Made by a program: the position numbers and the translations under genes | Assembly: GCA_964517975.1 (NCBI GenBank) | Contig: CAZFDM010000137.1 | Coordinates: 1-5,275 of the forward strand | DNA: 5,275 nt | Direction of reading: 5' to 3' | Source of the DNA: JBBIRM01 sp964517975 | Lineage (GTDB): Bacteria > Desulfobacterota > BSN033 > UBA1163 | Shown here: piece by piece, positions 5,024-5,275 of the stretch | Numbering within the stretch: the stretch's first letter is position 1 | How the letters are laid out: every line of letters starts with the position of its first letter | Notes under the pieces: generated by a model | The model's database searches: none | What the model saw: the letters and a program-made list of their open reading frames with translations, nothing else | Told to the model about the DNA's origin: nothing

Positions 5024-5275
5024 TGAATCAACTCTCTTCGTTCTTTGAGTATATCCTCAAGTGCTTTGGGGATGTGTGGGATAATTTCGCTTACCTGAGT
5101 TCCAGGAGAAGGATGGGCATAAGATCCAGCAAGTCTATTAACCCGTGCAGACAAAATCGCCGCTTGAGGCAATTCTATGTCTGAGGAAATAAGTGCCGCT
5201 ATGATCCCGGTCAGTGTATCTCCGGTCCCTCCGATGGCCTCCATCGCCTCTTCCATAGGATGATCGATAATGGCC
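5020..5275 (-). CDS. nnrD: C-terminal part of a YjeF-C/NAD(P)HX dehydratase-like kinase-fold protein (partial)
   Basis: Only the last 84 codons are visible; the reading frame is open to the window edge, so the true start lies outside. The segment contains AIGGTGDTLTGIIAALI, the conserved C-terminal motif of the ribokinase-fold YjeF-C family, where GTGD forms the anion hole and supplies the catalytic aspartate. A helical AARxNRLAG-like stretch (here LSARVNRLAGSYA) follows, then PGTQVSEIIPHIPKAL. Known members are ADP- or ATP-dependent NAD(P)H-hydrate dehydratases that repair damaged NAD(P)H. Other carbohydrate-kinase-like members exist, and the visible part cannot tell them apart. An internal ATG codon lies at 5256-5254 but sits inside the conserved region and is not the start. 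The gene overlaps the DUF1858-type gene by 4 bases, so they are one operon. Confidence 0.75.
   Translation of the reverse strand, partial: AIIDHPMEEAMEAIGGTGDTLTGIIAALISSDIELPQAAILSARVNRLAGSYAHPSPGTQVSEIIPHIPKALEDILKERRELIQ

Overview
This window looks like chromosomal DNA of a strictly anaerobic bacterium. The best guess is a Desulfobacterota-type or similar sulfur-metabolising anaerobe, but the window has no marker gene that fixes the taxon. The reasons are moderate base composition (roughly 40% G+C by eye), strong AAAGGAG-type ribosome binding sites, a rho-independent terminator, and a gene set of iron-sulfur, thiol-redox and sulfur/selenium-handling proteins typical of anaerobes. I see no transposase, integrase, CRISPR array, tRNA or rRNA.

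Left part (1-566): an AT-rich leader with a short direct repeat and two small palindromes, then a 139-residue protein of unknown function with four cysteines in its N-terminal half.

Centre (about 573-3261): a compact plus-strand operon with a plausible promoter in front and a clear terminator overlapping its last stop codon. Its genes are: a 488-residue flavin/[4Fe-4S] protein of the 4-hydroxybutyryl-CoA dehydratase (AbfD) / 4-hydroxyphenylacetate 3-hydroxylase family; a 57-residue 2[4Fe-4S] ferredoxin; a C_GCAxxG_C_C-type redox protein; and a 94-residue ferritin-like protein with the ferroxidase spacing of encapsulated ferritins. The dehydratase-like enzyme keeps candidate cluster ligands, but it has lost or shifted the residues known to be catalytic in AbfD. 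The operon therefore looks like an uncharacterised redox system rather than a 4-hydroxybutyrate pathway. The ferredoxin could supply or accept electrons, the cysteine protein could do thiol chemistry, and the ferritin-like protein could protect against iron or oxygen. All of these roles are inference.

Next (3286-4154): a 272-residue helical protein I do not recognise. It is preceded by a perfect 13-bp inverted repeat whose right arm contains its ribosome binding site and which overlaps a candidate promoter, so this gene appears to be regulated separately.

Right part (4161-5275, minus strand, convergent with the above): a probable operon read right to left. It holds the 3' end of a YjeF-C/NAD(P)HX dehydratase-type gene (cut by the window edge), a DUF1858-type CxxC protein coupled to it by an ATGA overlap, and yedF, a TusA-DsrE fusion linked to sulfur/selenium handling. 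The two opposing transcription units end only 6 bp apart.
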